Shown here: positions 50,634-60,458 of the stretch, one piece after another | Position numbering within the stretch: the stretch's first letter is position 1 | Layout of the letters: each line of letters begins with the position of its first letter | Source: Bacillota bacterium | GTDB lineage: Bacteria; Bacillota; UBA4882; UBA8346 | NCBI GenBank assembly: GCA_023392595.1 | Contig: JAEVYU010000056.1 | Coordinates: forward strand, 82,109-146,108 | Reading direction: 5' to 3' | Length of the DNA: 64,000 bases | Notes under the pieces: generated by a model | Database searches by the model: none | Told to the model about the DNA's origin: nothing | The model's input: the letters and a program-made list of their open reading frames with translations, nothing else | Made by a program: the position numbers and the translations under genes

Positions 50634-52445
50634 TCACTCTTCTCCTTGAGGGTCATTTTCCCGCATTTTATCCCGGTAAAACTGTTGAAGTACATAAAAC
50701 GCCAACTTTCGGGTCTTCTTATCGGAGGCAATCAACCCCTTGCGGTTATATCCCTGTTGGTACCGGTTATAACGCCTCTCAGCCCGGAAATCATAGAGGA
50801 TCCACGGTGTCAAACCTTTCACATAATCCAATTCCCGCAGGATCGCTACCTGTTTTTGATAAACCTCTTTCATATATTCCTCTGAAAACAAATCCGATTT
50901 ACTACTATGGAAGCCGGCTAATCCATCCGCGCCGGTTTCGGAAATAATTACCGGTTTATCCGGATTGGAGTTAGCTCCCAGTTCAACCAATTCGGAGAAT
51001 TTTGGATTATACCAGCCATAATACTCGTTAATCCCAATGATATCCAAATACTCGGTTAAGCGATCTTCAATCTTGATTTTGGTGTGGTTAACGAGGCAGG
51101 CGGCGGAGACAAGCCGTGCAGAATCCCATTTTTTCGCGGTCTGAGCCAGTCTGCTCATAAAAGACAACCGTTCATCGGAATCGGGGTTTTCATTTCCTAC
51201 CGACCAGATAATGACGCTGGCCCGGTTGCGATCACGCTTAATGAGCTCAATTAGCTGGTTTTCAGCATCCCGGAACGTATCCTGATTCACAAAATCAATT
51301 GCCCAATAGACTGGGAGCTCTTCCCATAACATCATCCCCATTTCATCGGCAATTTGGGCGGCAAGCTCGGTATGGGGATAATGGGCCAGCCTCATAAAAT
51401 TACAGCCTAGCACCTTGGCATCGGCAAACCGCCGCCGGATATCGGACTCATTCGAGCTTTTTCCAAGTACAGCATCATCTTCATGGGCACAAATGCCGCG
51501 GAGAAAAAGTTCCCGGCCGTTAAGAAGAATTTTGGTTCCCCGGACCTCGATCTGGCGGAATCCAACCCTATCCCTGACTCCCTCTCCGCGGAAACTGGCT
51601 TTGACTTCATATAAACGGGGATTTTCCGGAGACCATAGCTCCGGAGCTGCTTCAATCTGAAATTGGCAGTTCCCATCCTGCACCATAAGCTCCTTCGATA
51701 TATTCAATTCCGGTATCTCGAAAAGCAGTAGTTCACCGGAAAGGGGTTTATCAAGGGATACCGCCACTTGGATCCGGTTGTAGCTATTATCGGGCACCAA
51801 CGACACTGAGAAATCCCGGATAAAATCGGGTGGCAAACGGAGCAAATCAACTTCACGATAAATACCGCCATAATTAAACCAGTCGGTATTGCGCATGGGT
51901 ACCCTATCAAGAGTCCGGCTATTGTTGACACAAATCTGGATTATATTTTGGGTTTTTAGCTTGCCGGTCAGTTCAACATAAAACGGCGTAGAACCGCCGT
52001 AATGATTTCCCAAAAACTCTTCATTCAAAAAAACTTTGGTATCATAGTTGGCAGCTCCGATTCGCAAAAAAAGCCTTTCTCCTTCAGACTCCCGGTAATA
52101 GGTGAATTCCCGGGCATACCAAGCGCTTCCTTCATAATAATAATACTCGGGGCGAAACATATTCCAGCAGGAGGGCACCGGAATCTCCTCTCCGCCGTTA
52201 TAATCATAATCCCAGGGGATACGGCGGCCATTTTCATCGCGAGGTTCAATCTGGTTCCAATTGGCCCGCAGGCCGGTGTCATAAGGATCCACCGTAAAAT
52301 TCCAGTTGCCGTTGAGACTTTCTTTATCCCGGTAAGTAGAGAAGATCATCGTATGATGGTTTAAATTTTGAAGATTATATTTTTGCCCATAATCCTCACA
52401 ATGAATATTACTATGGAGATTTTCCACTATCTTTTTTTCGGCCAT
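50634..52445 (-). CDS. Beta-glucuronidase-like glycoside hydrolase family 2
   Basis: 603 aa, cytoplasmic (no signal peptide). It has a GH2 sandwich (WYAREFTYY...LRIGAANYDTKVFLNEEFLGNHYGG), an Ig-like domain, and a TIM barrel with acid/base Glu ~419 in WSVGNENPDSD and nucleophile Glu ~503 in VIISETGADG. INEYYGWY and the NxK motif Asn567-Arg-Lys569 (GYNRKGL) are the features that hold a glucuronate carboxylate, favouring glucuronidase over galactosidase. The size equals E. coli UidA. It is the last gene of the ABC-transporter unit (32 bp gap), so imported glucuronides are probably cut inside the cell. Confidence 0.9.
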   Translation of the reverse strand: MAEKKIVENLHSNIHCEDYGQKYNLQNLNHHTMIFSTYRDKESLNGNWNFTVDPYDTGLRANWNQIEPRDENGRRIPWDYDYNGGEEIPVPSCWNMFRPEYYYYEGSAWYAREFTYYRESEGERLFLRIGAANYDTKVFLNEEFLGNHYGGSTPFYVELTGKLKTQNIIQICVNNSRTLDRVPMRNTDWFNYGGIYREVDLLRLPPDFIRDFSVSLVPDNSYNRIQVAVSLDKPLSGELLLFEIPELNISKELMVQDGNCQFQIEAAPELWSPENPRLYEVKASFRGEGVRDRVGFRQIEVRGTKILLNGRELFLRGICAHEDDAVLGKSSNESDIRRRFADAKVLGCNFMRLAHYPHTELAAQIADEMGMMLWEELPVYWAIDFVNQDTFRDAENQLIELIKRDRNRASVIIWSVGNENPDSDERLSFMSRLAQTAKKWDSARLVSAACLVNHTKIKIEDRLTEYLDIIGINEYYGWYNPKFSELVELGANSNPDKPVIISETGADGLAGFHSSKSDLFSEEYMKEVYQKQVAILRELDYVKGLTPWILYDFRAERRYNRYQQGYNRKGLIASDKKTRKLAFYVLQQFYRDKMRENDPQGEE

Positions 52446-52477
52446 TTTTATTACCTCCGCCCATCGCTAATATTTGC

Positions 52478-53383
52478 TTACCCTTTGAGACTTCCTGAGG
52501 CAATGCCTTCTACAAAATACTTCTGAGTAAAGAGAAAAATGATCACAACCGGCATAATCGAGATCATACATGCCGCCATCTGAGGACCGTAGTAGGTAAA
52601 ATATTCGGTGACAAAATCAGCCATACCCAGGGGAATCGTTTTGAGTGAGGCCTCCGATAAATAAATCATCGGTACAAAAAAATCATTCCAAAAATAACGG
52701 AAGGAAAAGATGACTTGTACGGCTAAAATGGGTTTAGACAACGGTAACATGATTTTGTAATAAATATAAAATTCGTTGGCCCCGTCGATTCGGGCCGCTT
52801 CCAATAGAGAGTCGGAAATGGTCATGAAATATTGTTTTACCAGAAAAGTCCCAAAGGCAGTGAATGAACCCAATAAAATCAATGCCAGGTGGGTATTATA
52901 CAACCCCAGAGTTCGCACCATGATAAACTGGGGAATGATTACAATCTGCGCCGGTATCATAATGGAGCTGACATAAATCAAAAATAAAACATCCCTCCCT
53001 TTCCACCTTAGCTTGGAGAATGCATAAGCGGCAGTGGTGGAAGTGAAAAGCTGGATGACCATGATAATTGAGGTAATTTTTACGGAATTGAAAATATAAA
53101 TTGGAAACGAATTTAAGTTAAGCTTCCCGGCCGTATCGAAAAATAATCGTGTAAAATTAGCTAACGTCGCTTGTTTGGGAATAATATGGATTGGATAATC
53201 AAAGATCTCAATTTCATTTTTAAACGCTGCTGAAATCATAATCAGTAACGGTAGAAAAATTAAGAGTGAAACCAAAACTAAAATCAACCCGATTGATATT
53301 TTGCTAAGCAAGTGAACCCTGTCGATTTTAGGCGGCTGATAATGCAACTCATTGGGGAATGATTCAATCTCTTGTCGTTCCAT
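52478..53383 (-). CDS. CUT1 sugar ABC permease (MalG-like) of the glucuronide locus
   Basis: 301 aa, starting MERQEIESFPNELHYQPPKI behind GGGAGG; the upstream ATG is out of position. Six membrane spans are visible, starting LLSKISIGLILVLVSLLIFLPLLIMISAAF, with the EAA loop SLLEAARIDGANEFYIYYKIMLP. The ending KYFVEGIASGSLKG is typical of MalG-type permeases and nearly repeats that of the GH65-locus permease. It partners with the gene 34 bp upstream. No ATPase gene is in the locus. Confidence 0.9.
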   Translation of the reverse strand: MERQEIESFPNELHYQPPKIDRVHLLSKISIGLILVLVSLLIFLPLLIMISAAFKNEIEIFDYPIHIIPKQATLANFTRLFFDTAGKLNLNSFPIYIFNSVKITSIIMVIQLFTSTTAAYAFSKLRWKGRDVLFLIYVSSIMIPAQIVIIPQFIMVRTLGLYNTHLALILLGSFTAFGTFLVKQYFMTISDSLLEAARIDGANEFYIYYKIMLPLSKPILAVQVIFSFRYFWNDFFVPMIYLSEASLKTIPLGMADFVTEYFTYYGPQMAACMISIMPVVIIFLFTQKYFVEGIASGSLKG

Positions 53384-53417
53384 AATAACCTCCCGTATAA
53401 ACATAAGTGGCGGTATT

Positions 53418-54311
53418 CTATTCGTAAGTCACCCATCGATGCTGACCGCGATATTGGATAATGGTGATTGACAATACAATCAATAAAAGAATTAATGATT
53501 CGGCGGAAGCATAGCCCATTTCATAATTGGTAAAGGCTCTTTGATAGATATCAAATACTAAAACCGTTGTTGAACCCGCCGGTCCCCCTCCCAATTGCCC
53601 GCCAGTCATCGCAAAGATTTGATCAAATACTTTAAACGAATTGATTATCGCCATGATCACACATAAGAATGTGGTCGGACTTAACAGCGGAACAGTGATC
53701 CGCATAAGTCTCTGGAACCCGTTGGCGCCGTCTATCTCCCCGGCTTCGTATAATTCGGGATTGATGGATTGCAATCCGCTTAAAAACAAAACCATATAAT
53801 ATCCGAAGGATTGCCACAAAGTCACCAAAATGATCGTCAGCAAGGAAGTATTGGGACTGGTTAACCAGGGCAATCCTGATAAACCCATTGAAAGCAGGAA
53901 ATTATTTAACGGACCCTTGCTGGGATGAAAAATTAACATAAAAATCAACGAGACCGCTATGTTGGATAAGATCACCGGCAAAAAGATGACGGCCCGGAAA
54001 AAAGACCTGGCAATAATTTTTCCGTTGAGAATGATCGCGAAGATAAAACCCAGTACCAACTGAAAAACAACCGTGGCCAGAGTAAATTGAACCGTATTCC
54101 ACAAAGCCTTCTGGAAGGTACTGTTGGTTACCGCCTTCACAAAGTTGTCAAGACCGATAAAACTGGTGTTAAGGCCGCCGGAATAGTTGGTAAATGCCAG
54201 TCCCATTACAGCAACAATCGGAACAAAAACAAACACCAGAAACCCAATCAAACTTGGCAATAAAAAAAGAAGTACAGTAAACCATTTACGGGGTTGATAG
54301 GATGACTCCAT
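53418..54311 (-). CDS. CUT1 sugar ABC permease (MalF/UgpA-like) of the glucuronide locus
   Basis: 297 aa from ATG 54311 (AAAGGAG at the right spacing; an ATG two codons earlier sits too close). First helix: FTVLLFLLPSLIGFLVFVFVPIVAVMGLAF. The EAA loop is NPELYEAGEIDGANGFQRLMRITVPLLSP. It lacks the large MalF insertion found in the permease at 25925. Forms a heterodimeric channel with the downstream permease and receives substrate from the binding protein encoded 70 bp upstream. Confidence 0.9.
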   Translation of the reverse strand: MESSYQPRKWFTVLLFLLPSLIGFLVFVFVPIVAVMGLAFTNYSGGLNTSFIGLDNFVKAVTNSTFQKALWNTVQFTLATVVFQLVLGFIFAIILNGKIIARSFFRAVIFLPVILSNIAVSLIFMLIFHPSKGPLNNFLLSMGLSGLPWLTSPNTSLLTIILVTLWQSFGYYMVLFLSGLQSINPELYEAGEIDGANGFQRLMRITVPLLSPTTFLCVIMAIINSFKVFDQIFAMTGGQLGGGPAGSTTVLVFDIYQRAFTNYEMGYASAESLILLLIVLSITIIQYRGQHRWVTYE

Positions 54312-54386
54312 TTGCATTCTCCTTTATGAAAGCCAAAGGTTCCGGCTTTTTCCCGAAACCTCCGGCTTCGGTCACGAAAATTTCAT

Positions 54387-55673
54387 TTAGTTGCTGGACT
54401 TAACAACCTCTTTTAACCCTCTGTCTAGTTCCACCATGAAATCCCCATCACTCATATCTGAAACCAAATATTTCTCAATTAATGGATTTAATACCTGAGT
54501 CTCAATTTTCGTGCCGTATTTATTGATATAAGCAGTGAATTTCGGCACCGGCTCACTGAGATATTTCACAGACTCCATATCCGGAACAACCTTGCTCAAT
54601 TCATTCTGGACTTCATCATTAACGATGGCCGGTAAAATACCGTTTTTGGCGACGACTTTCGCTCCTTCGACTCCGCCGGCCCAGGCCAGGAATTTAAAGG
54701 CAGCATCCTTCTTCTTGGAACGGGAATAAATATGGTTGAAAGTAGAAGCTCCGGCTGTTATGTAATTGGCGGAATCACACGGTATTCTGGTTATCGCCCA
54801 ATCATTCCAGGTGAAATTCTTCAATAACTTTTGATCCCGGGCAGCCAGCATAAACTGAGGAAACCACTCGCCGATGAGGACCATACCTACGTTACCTTGA
54901 TAAAAAGCTTGTGAATAATGGGTTTTAGTCGCTTTCAATTCAGCCAATGGTATGATGGCTTTTGACTTTTCCAGATTCCGCCTCATGCGCATCGAAAATA
55001 AAACGGAATCGATATCTACGTCAATTTTGCCGCTGGCGGTGATAAAATCAACCTTTTGCTGATAAGCCGGCAGGAATGTGTTAACCGGCCAGGTATATAG
55101 GATCGCGCCATACTGTTTTCCGTCACCAGTGGATAACTTTTGGGAGACTTCGATAAACTTGTTCCAATTCCAGTTCCCTTTTTTAACCAGTTCGGTCGGG
55201 GTTGGAATACCGGCTTTTTCAAAAATCTTTTTATTGTAATAGGTAAAATAACCGGCCCCCCGGAACGGAATCGCCAACACTTTCCCATTGATGGATATGT
55301 CGTTCATATAGGGCTTATCCGCCCCGATATTAAATTTATACTTCACAATTAACTTATCCAGCGGTTCAATATATCCGTTGGAATTTTGCGGAAACATGTC
55401 AGCCTGCCGCTTTTGCATATAGCAGTCCATATTGACTCCGCCTGCCAGCAATGTAAGCAGCTTTGTTTCATAATCCGCAGCCTGAAGATAAGTAGCCTTC
55501 ACATAAATCTCTTTTTGGCTGGCATTGTAAGCATCAACGATCTGGCGGTAGGTAGGGTCATCCCAGAGGTAATAACTGATTTCCGTAGGACCCTTCGCCT
55601 GGACGCCGCTAATGCCGATGAAACAAGAAAGTACCCAACAAACGGAGAGCAGAACTGTAATCAACTTTTTCAC
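54387..55673 (-). CDS. Extracellular solute-binding protein of the glucuronide locus
   Basis: 428 aa. Signal peptide MKKLITVLLSVCWVLSCFIGI, with cleavage probably after SGVQA. The mature part has YYLWDDPTYRQIVDAYNASQ and ILYTWPVNTFLPAYQ, as in SBP_bac_1 proteins for oligosaccharides. It opens the transport unit. The long AT-rich region upstream (55674-56208) has GTAC-centred dyads that may bind the response regulator encoded beyond it. The sugar could be a glucuronide or an aldobiouronic acid, judged only from the glucuronidase partner. Confidence 0.88.
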   Translation of the reverse strand: MKKLITVLLSVCWVLSCFIGISGVQAKGPTEISYYLWDDPTYRQIVDAYNASQKEIYVKATYLQAADYETKLLTLLAGGVNMDCYMQKRQADMFPQNSNGYIEPLDKLIVKYKFNIGADKPYMNDISINGKVLAIPFRGAGYFTYYNKKIFEKAGIPTPTELVKKGNWNWNKFIEVSQKLSTGDGKQYGAILYTWPVNTFLPAYQQKVDFITASGKIDVDIDSVLFSMRMRRNLEKSKAIIPLAELKATKTHYSQAFYQGNVGMVLIGEWFPQFMLAARDQKLLKNFTWNDWAITRIPCDSANYITAGASTFNHIYSRSKKKDAAFKFLAWAGGVEGAKVVAKNGILPAIVNDEVQNELSKVVPDMESVKYLSEPVPKFTAYINKYGTKIETQVLNPLIEKYLVSDMSDGDFMVELDRGLKEVVKSSN

Positions 55674-55779
55674 TTGCCATCCTCCTTATGATTATTTTGG
55701 GGGTTCGCTTATCTTTTGAAATTTGCTTCCCCCATTTTGTTAAAGAAATTTTAACATAGAGTCGGCCCAAAATACTTGA

Positions 55780-56010
55780 TACCGGAGTACTGTTTTCAGA
55801 ATCATTTTCATCAGTACCAACTGCCAAAATAAAAACTTCTTTATATGAATCCCGGAAGCTCCATCCCAAACGCTTCAAACCGATGAATCAAACGTTGTAA
55901 ATCAATTTACAATCTTGTTACTTTCTAATTCAAATACCTTGTCAATAACCTTAAAATGCCGCTTAAGATAGGTATCGATAAATGAGGTACTAGTACTCCA
56001 GTACTGGTTC
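55780..56010. promoter_or_regulatory. GTAC-centred dyads upstream of the glucuronide transport unit
   Basis: TACCGGAGTACTGTT at 55780 and AGTACTCCAGTACTGG at 55992-56007 share AGTACT and CCAGTACTGG-like dyads. They lie between the two-component genes and the binding-protein gene. Good candidates for response-regulator sites. The remaining 55674-56208 stretch has no credible ORF. Confidence 0.4.
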
Positions 56011-56208
56011 AATGAAAAAAACTTTCTACACTGACTTTGGATGCTTCTGCCTATCATGCTTTTCGGCAACAATGGAAGGATGGGGCTAAAAAAATAAAGG
56101 TAAATAGAAAATGGGCGGGAGCGAAACCATCAAAGAGCGCTTATCCTTTTGATGCTTGCTTTATGGTTCTTTGATGTCTTTTCCAATAAACTTGGGGTGA
56201 GGGAGAGC

Positions 56209-56874
56209 TTACCAGATTCCGATTTCATTGGCCTTGCGGCAGGCTTGAAACCGGTCGTGGACTCCCAGCTTGGAATAAATTACATTCACATGATTTTTTA
56301 CTGTTTGTTCGGCAATAAATAATTGGGCGGCAATTTCTTTATTATCAAGCCCCCGGGCCAGCAACCGCAAAACTTCTTTTTCCCGGTTGCTGAGGACATG
56401 AATCAATGAACCGGATTCCGATCCGGGATTGCGGTCTTTTCCAGGCTGAATGATTAACTTATCAACGATTTTAGCGGCAACTTTCGGGGAAATCAATACT
56501 CCACCCTCATAAACCGCCCGGATGGCTGTAATTAGCTCCGCCGGAGGCATGTCTTTCAGTAAATAGCCTATTGCTCCAGCTTTTAACGCTTCTATGACAT
56601 AATCGTCATCATCAAAAGTAGTCAACATCAGCACTCTGATGGCCGGAAATTTTTCCTTAATCCTGCGGGTCGCCTCCACTCCGTTCATTCCCGTCATACA
56701 GATGTCCATTAATACTACATCGGGTTGTTCCAGGGCAACCATGGTCAAAGCCGTCGGACCGTCGCCAGCCACCCCAATAACCATCATATCTTTGGCCCGG
56801 ACCCTTAAAACAGTCCGCAGGCTTTCCACAAACAAAGTCTGATCATCGACCAGTAACAATTTGATCTTATCCAT
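56209..56874 (-). CDS. NarL/LuxR-type response regulator
   Basis: 221 aa. The receiver domain has acidic DDQ near residue 10, phospho-acceptor Asp in PDVVLMDICMTGMNG (~55), Thr in VLMLTTFDDDDY and Lys in GYLLKDMPP. The C-terminal HTH_LuxR domain is LSNREKEVLRLLARGLDNKEIAAQLFIAEQTVKNHVNVIYSKLGVHDR. It lies 9 bp after the kinase gene, so the pair is one operon. The transport unit immediately downstream in the same direction is the likely target. Confidence 0.92.
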   Translation of the reverse strand: MDKIKLLLVDDQTLFVESLRTVLRVRAKDMMVIGVAGDGPTALTMVALEQPDVVLMDICMTGMNGVEATRRIKEKFPAIRVLMLTTFDDDDYVIEALKAGAIGYLLKDMPPAELITAIRAVYEGGVLISPKVAAKIVDKLIIQPGKDRNPGSESGSLIHVLSNREKEVLRLLARGLDNKEIAAQLFIAEQTVKNHVNVIYSKLGVHDRFQACRKANEIGIW

Positions 56875-56883
56875 GGTTCTCCT

Positions 56884-58371
56884 TTACATATCAAAAGGCA
56901 TCCAAGCCGACAGCATAAATCCATCGCCGGGTTTACTTGATACCGAAAGGTTGCCTCCCAGACGTTCGATCCGTTCCCTCATCCCGATTAGGCCGTAACC
57001 TTCCTCAATCATCGCCGCCCCATTCCCGTTATCTTTAATCTGGATACCGATCCCCTCGCCCTGGCGATAAAATGAAATAAAGATTTGGGTCGCCTTCCCA
57101 TGCCGGATGGCATTGGTGATTCCTTCCTGCACCAACCGGTAGGCAACCCAGTCCGCTTCCTCTCCAAAATGCAAAGGGGCGTCCCCCAGATTTAATTCAA
57201 CTTCCAATTGGGTAGCCTTGATAAAAGAATCAATCAATTTATGAATTGCTGAAAGTCCTTTGATTTGTTGTTGTTCCGTACGTAATAAATTTAAGGTATG
57301 CCGTATCTCCGCCAAACCCTCTTTGGCTTGATCCCGGGTGCGCTTCAAATGTTCGGGCAGTTCCCCCGGACTTTCCTGGGAGAGATCCAGCGCCGCCTCC
57401 AGCATCATCAGCAAGTTGGTCAATGTATAGCCCAAAGAGTCATGGATCTCCCGCCCCAGCCGCTTCCTTTCATTGGCTGCAGACTGTTGTTCAGCCAAAG
57501 CGGCATAATCTTGCAATTGAATATTGGTTTCCGCCAGTCTGAATGTGGCTTCATGAAACCGGCGGTTCAATTCCTTCAACGGCAAACTGTTTTGTGATCG
57601 CAATAATTCGGTTAATGTAATGATAAAGGTGGAATATAACAATAAAGAAAATATGTCATGAATCGAGGCGGCGGGAAGCATTACTCCCCAAGCTCTAAGC
57701 CGATGTTGAAAAACAATGGTCAAAAGAATGATGGTAATCGAATAAACTAAACCCTCCACGAATCGGGTATAAACAATCGCTTCAATCAGTAGCGCCGTCA
57801 GCAAAGTCAATTCAACACCCAGATAGCCTCCCATCGGCAGTCCCACCAACAAAAAAGCGACCCCTTTCAGGCACAATACCGTCCAAATCAACACCGGCTG
57901 GCGGCAAAAAATGGGGAGTACTGATAGAATTAAGGAAAAAGCCAATAAAAAGTTAAACTGCAACCCCCAATGAAGAGGCAACAAGGATGTTCCTTGCTGT
58001 AACCAGAATTGAACGAAGGCCCCTCCATGAGCTAAAATTGCCAGCAGAGGTACCATTACCTTTAATGAACGCTCTGAAATAAGGGACACCCCCTCCATTA
58101 AATAATTTCGAGCCATGCTAATAATTCCCTGCTTGGTTTGATATCTTAATCTCTTCCTAAACCTGGAAGCCATGAACTCATGGATAACCGCCGGGAGGCC
58201 GATCGCCTTCCATACCTCTTGGGGTGGTCCATTGCGGCAATTGGTATTCGAAGGATTTCGGGGCTGTTTGCAAAAGCTAAATAAAAAAGGAATGTCCCAA
58301 AACTTTTTGGCTAATGCGAGGATCATGACTGCGCTTATCGTAAATAGTAATATCTTACGTTTTCCATCCAT
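56884..58371 (-). CDS. NarL-partner sensor histidine kinase (HisKA_3)
   Basis: 495 aa from ATG 58371 (AAAGGA ahead). The N-terminal half has one early hydrophobic segment and a group of about six to seven membrane helices (~110-265). A coiled linker follows, then the HisKA_3 box ERKRLGREIHDSLGYTLTNL with the phospho-His. The HATPase_c domain has GITNAIRHG, IQIKDNGNGAA and GYGLIGMRERIERLGG. There is no extracellular sensor domain, so it probably senses a membrane-linked or transporter signal. Operon with the response regulator. Confidence 0.9.
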   Translation of the reverse strand: MDGKRKILLFTISAVMILALAKKFWDIPFLFSFCKQPRNPSNTNCRNGPPQEVWKAIGLPAVIHEFMASRFRKRLRYQTKQGIISMARNYLMEGVSLISERSLKVMVPLLAILAHGGAFVQFWLQQGTSLLPLHWGLQFNFLLAFSLILSVLPIFCRQPVLIWTVLCLKGVAFLLVGLPMGGYLGVELTLLTALLIEAIVYTRFVEGLVYSITIILLTIVFQHRLRAWGVMLPAASIHDIFSLLLYSTFIITLTELLRSQNSLPLKELNRRFHEATFRLAETNIQLQDYAALAEQQSAANERKRLGREIHDSLGYTLTNLLMMLEAALDLSQESPGELPEHLKRTRDQAKEGLAEIRHTLNLLRTEQQQIKGLSAIHKLIDSFIKATQLEVELNLGDAPLHFGEEADWVAYRLVQEGITNAIRHGKATQIFISFYRQGEGIGIQIKDNGNGAAMIEEGYGLIGMRERIERLGGNLSVSSKPGDGFMLSAWMPFDM

Positions 58372-58451
58372 TTTTCCTTTCACCCTGTCTTTATTTTTAT
58401 AAAGCTCCTACTTCATATACCAGCCCTGTATCTAATCCGATCTGCTTGAAT

Positions 58452-58496
58452 AATAAAAAATTCGTATACGAACAATTCGCAAACGAATTTTTTATT
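58452..58496. terminator. Long A/T-flanked hairpin upstream of the kinase gene
   Basis: AATAAAAAATTCGT pairs perfectly with ACGAATTTTTTATT (14 bp, 17-nt loop). An inner TTCGTATACGAA palindrome lies at 58461-58472. Either a bidirectional terminator or an operator for the two-component genes. Confidence 0.5.
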
Positions 58497-58592
58497 ACTA
58501 CTATATTCCCAGATTGTCAACTTTAGCTGGCATAGAAATATTTAACCCCATTTTCTCCATCCAACCTGTGGACAAAGTCCCAGATATAAAAA

Positions 58593-58748
58593 AACGCCCT
58601 GCGGCGTTCCTACGGCAAAAACCTCAATCCTGTTGCATCCCGTCTATGTTCTCCCATTTGGTTTGACATAGTTTTCTTTATAGAAAAATTGTGAAAAAGC
58701 AAGGTATTTGTATTTGCGCTCTGTTCAAAAGAGAGCTTTTTCACAATT
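58593..58748 (-). terminator. Two hairpins in the gap after the SGNH hydrolase gene
   Basis: AACGCC/GGCGTT (58593-58608) followed on the minus strand by a T7 run is a good terminator. AATTGTGAAAAAGC (58687) mirrors GCTTTTTCACAATT (58735) with a 34-nt loop. No gene is seen in 58400-58966. Confidence 0.55.
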
Positions 58749-58966
58749 CTTTTATGAGCCCGGAAAAAGACGCTGCCCAAAAATATTCATCCGGCTTTCT
58801 CTTACGGCAAATGGTCGAGGAGAACACCCCAACAATATGACTGGGCAAATGTTCGTACATGAAATCAAGTGGTACCGTTTGATGTTAATCGGTTTATAGG
58901 GAAATGCCCCCTCAATCGATAAAACTTGATAGCGTTTCTAAATGCATTCACCGTTTTTAAAAAAAT

Positions 58967-60076
58967 TTAATTGTCTATTGTGCAAGCAGTTCCATTTAAA
59001 GTAAACTCATTGGGTTTGGCATTGGAACCGCTGTAAGAGATATTAAACCCCAAGTTAATACTGGCGCCGACGGGGATCGTCCCATTATAGGTCAAATTCT
59101 TTGCGGATACATTGGAACCGTTTTGGGTATAAGAAGCATTCCACATATTGGTTATTTTTTGATTGCCGGAAAATGACCAATTCAAGGTCCAACCATTCAC
59201 CGCGTTGTTACTGTTATTTTTGATCGTAATACTGATTGTAGCACCATTTCCCCAATCATTCAAAATATTATAACTCAACACAAAACCGTTCGCTATTGGC
59301 GTCGGAGTGGGAGTTACGGTAGGAGTCGGGGTAATGGTAGGCGTCGGAGTAGGAGTGGGATTGATCAGGGACTTCAGAACCGTTATCGTGCTATTGTACC
59401 AAATAACAGCTATCTTGCTATAACCGGAGGGGGTAAGATGTAAATTATCCGAATAAATATCCGAGCTCAATAAGGTGGCATCACTAAGTTTAACTAAATA
59501 TACATGTTTGCCCGCACTCGCTTTTGAACTAACAATCCCAGGAATTGCCGCAATATACTGCTCTATCTTATCATGAATCGAATTACTGGCGGGCAAATGG
59601 TAATAATCCGCTACAAACAATATTAGATTCGGTTTACGATTCGTAATCTGGTCAATGAGCGAACTAAGCCCACTGGTATTCGGCGCTCCGAATACGACAT
59701 CATTTCCGCCGATCCAAAGCAACATAACATCGGGATTGTAAGTATCAAGCCAACTGTTGACGTTACTTGCCACCTGGGGAATGGTCCACCCGGAATGACC
59801 TTCATGATTTTTATCCGCTAAACCGCTCGGTCCGCCGCTCTGTGAACCGACAAAATCAACCGAAAGGCCCGCATTTATATAATAGCTATATAAGTCGGTG
59901 CGATAAGCTCCCATATTGGGATCTCCTATACCTGCAGTGACCGAGTCGCCACAGGGCATAATTTTTATTGTCTGGGCTGCATAGGAAATATTCGTTCTCT
60001 CGCCTATGCCTATGTTGCTGAGGTGTAGCAATGCAATAACCAATAAAACGAGCAAAATGGATCGATATCTGGACAT
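58967..60076 (-). CDS. Secreted SGNH/GDSL hydrolase with C-terminal CBM2
   Basis: 369 aa from ATG 60076 (GGAAGG ahead). Signal peptide RSILLVLLVIALLHLSNIGIG. The SGNH catalytic domain (~35-225) has CGDSVTAG (Ser), GGPSGLADKNHEGHSGW, LLWIGGNDVVFG (Asn) and DNLHLTPSGY (Asp/His), the pattern of CE3-like carbohydrate esterases. A Pro-Thr linker (TPTPTPTITPTPTVTPTPTP) leads to a CBM2-type cellulose/xylan-binding domain (LNDWGNGATISITIKNNS, GWTLNWSFSGNQKITNMWNA). Likely removes acetyl groups from plant xylan. Single-gene unit. Confidence 0.9.
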   Translation of the reverse strand: MSRYRSILLVLLVIALLHLSNIGIGERTNISYAAQTIKIMPCGDSVTAGIGDPNMGAYRTDLYSYYINAGLSVDFVGSQSGGPSGLADKNHEGHSGWTIPQVASNVNSWLDTYNPDVMLLWIGGNDVVFGAPNTSGLSSLIDQITNRKPNLILFVADYYHLPASNSIHDKIEQYIAAIPGIVSSKASAGKHVYLVKLSDATLLSSDIYSDNLHLTPSGYSKIAVIWYNSTITVLKSLINPTPTPTPTITPTPTVTPTPTPIANGFVLSYNILNDWGNGATISITIKNNSNNAVNGWTLNWSFSGNQKITNMWNASYTQNGSNVSAKNLTYNGTIPVGASINLGFNISYSGSNAKPNEFTLNGTACTIDN

Positions 60077-60458
60077 TTTTATCACCCTTCCTTATTTGTT
60101 AAATTTTGGGAACGCCCCTATTTAAAGAATATAACTTTTGTTATAAATTGTCAACATTTCTATATTAAGTAATACTTTTCCATATCGCAGCTAAGAAACT
60201 ATGGATGGGAGAAAAAACCAAAGGTTGATCCGCATGATAAAGAAATTTTATCTTTTTCGACAGGTTTTTTAAGGCAAATTTCAGTTTCATTCGTTACACT
60301 AGGGATAAAACAATTCCCCTTACCGGAACCCTTAACATTCATCCTCATGTCGTGGAGACATGCGAAGACAAAAAATCCACGCAGTGCTCTTTTTAAATCC
60401 GTGTCTTTAAAAAATGAAAGATATCGAATCAAAATAATTTTTCAGGGGAGAACATTTT
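60077..60458. other. Intergenic region between SGNH hydrolase and uppP
   Basis: Divergent promoters are expected. A 77-codon minus-strand frame here has no ribosome site and poor composition. Nothing else recognised. Confidence 0.45.
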
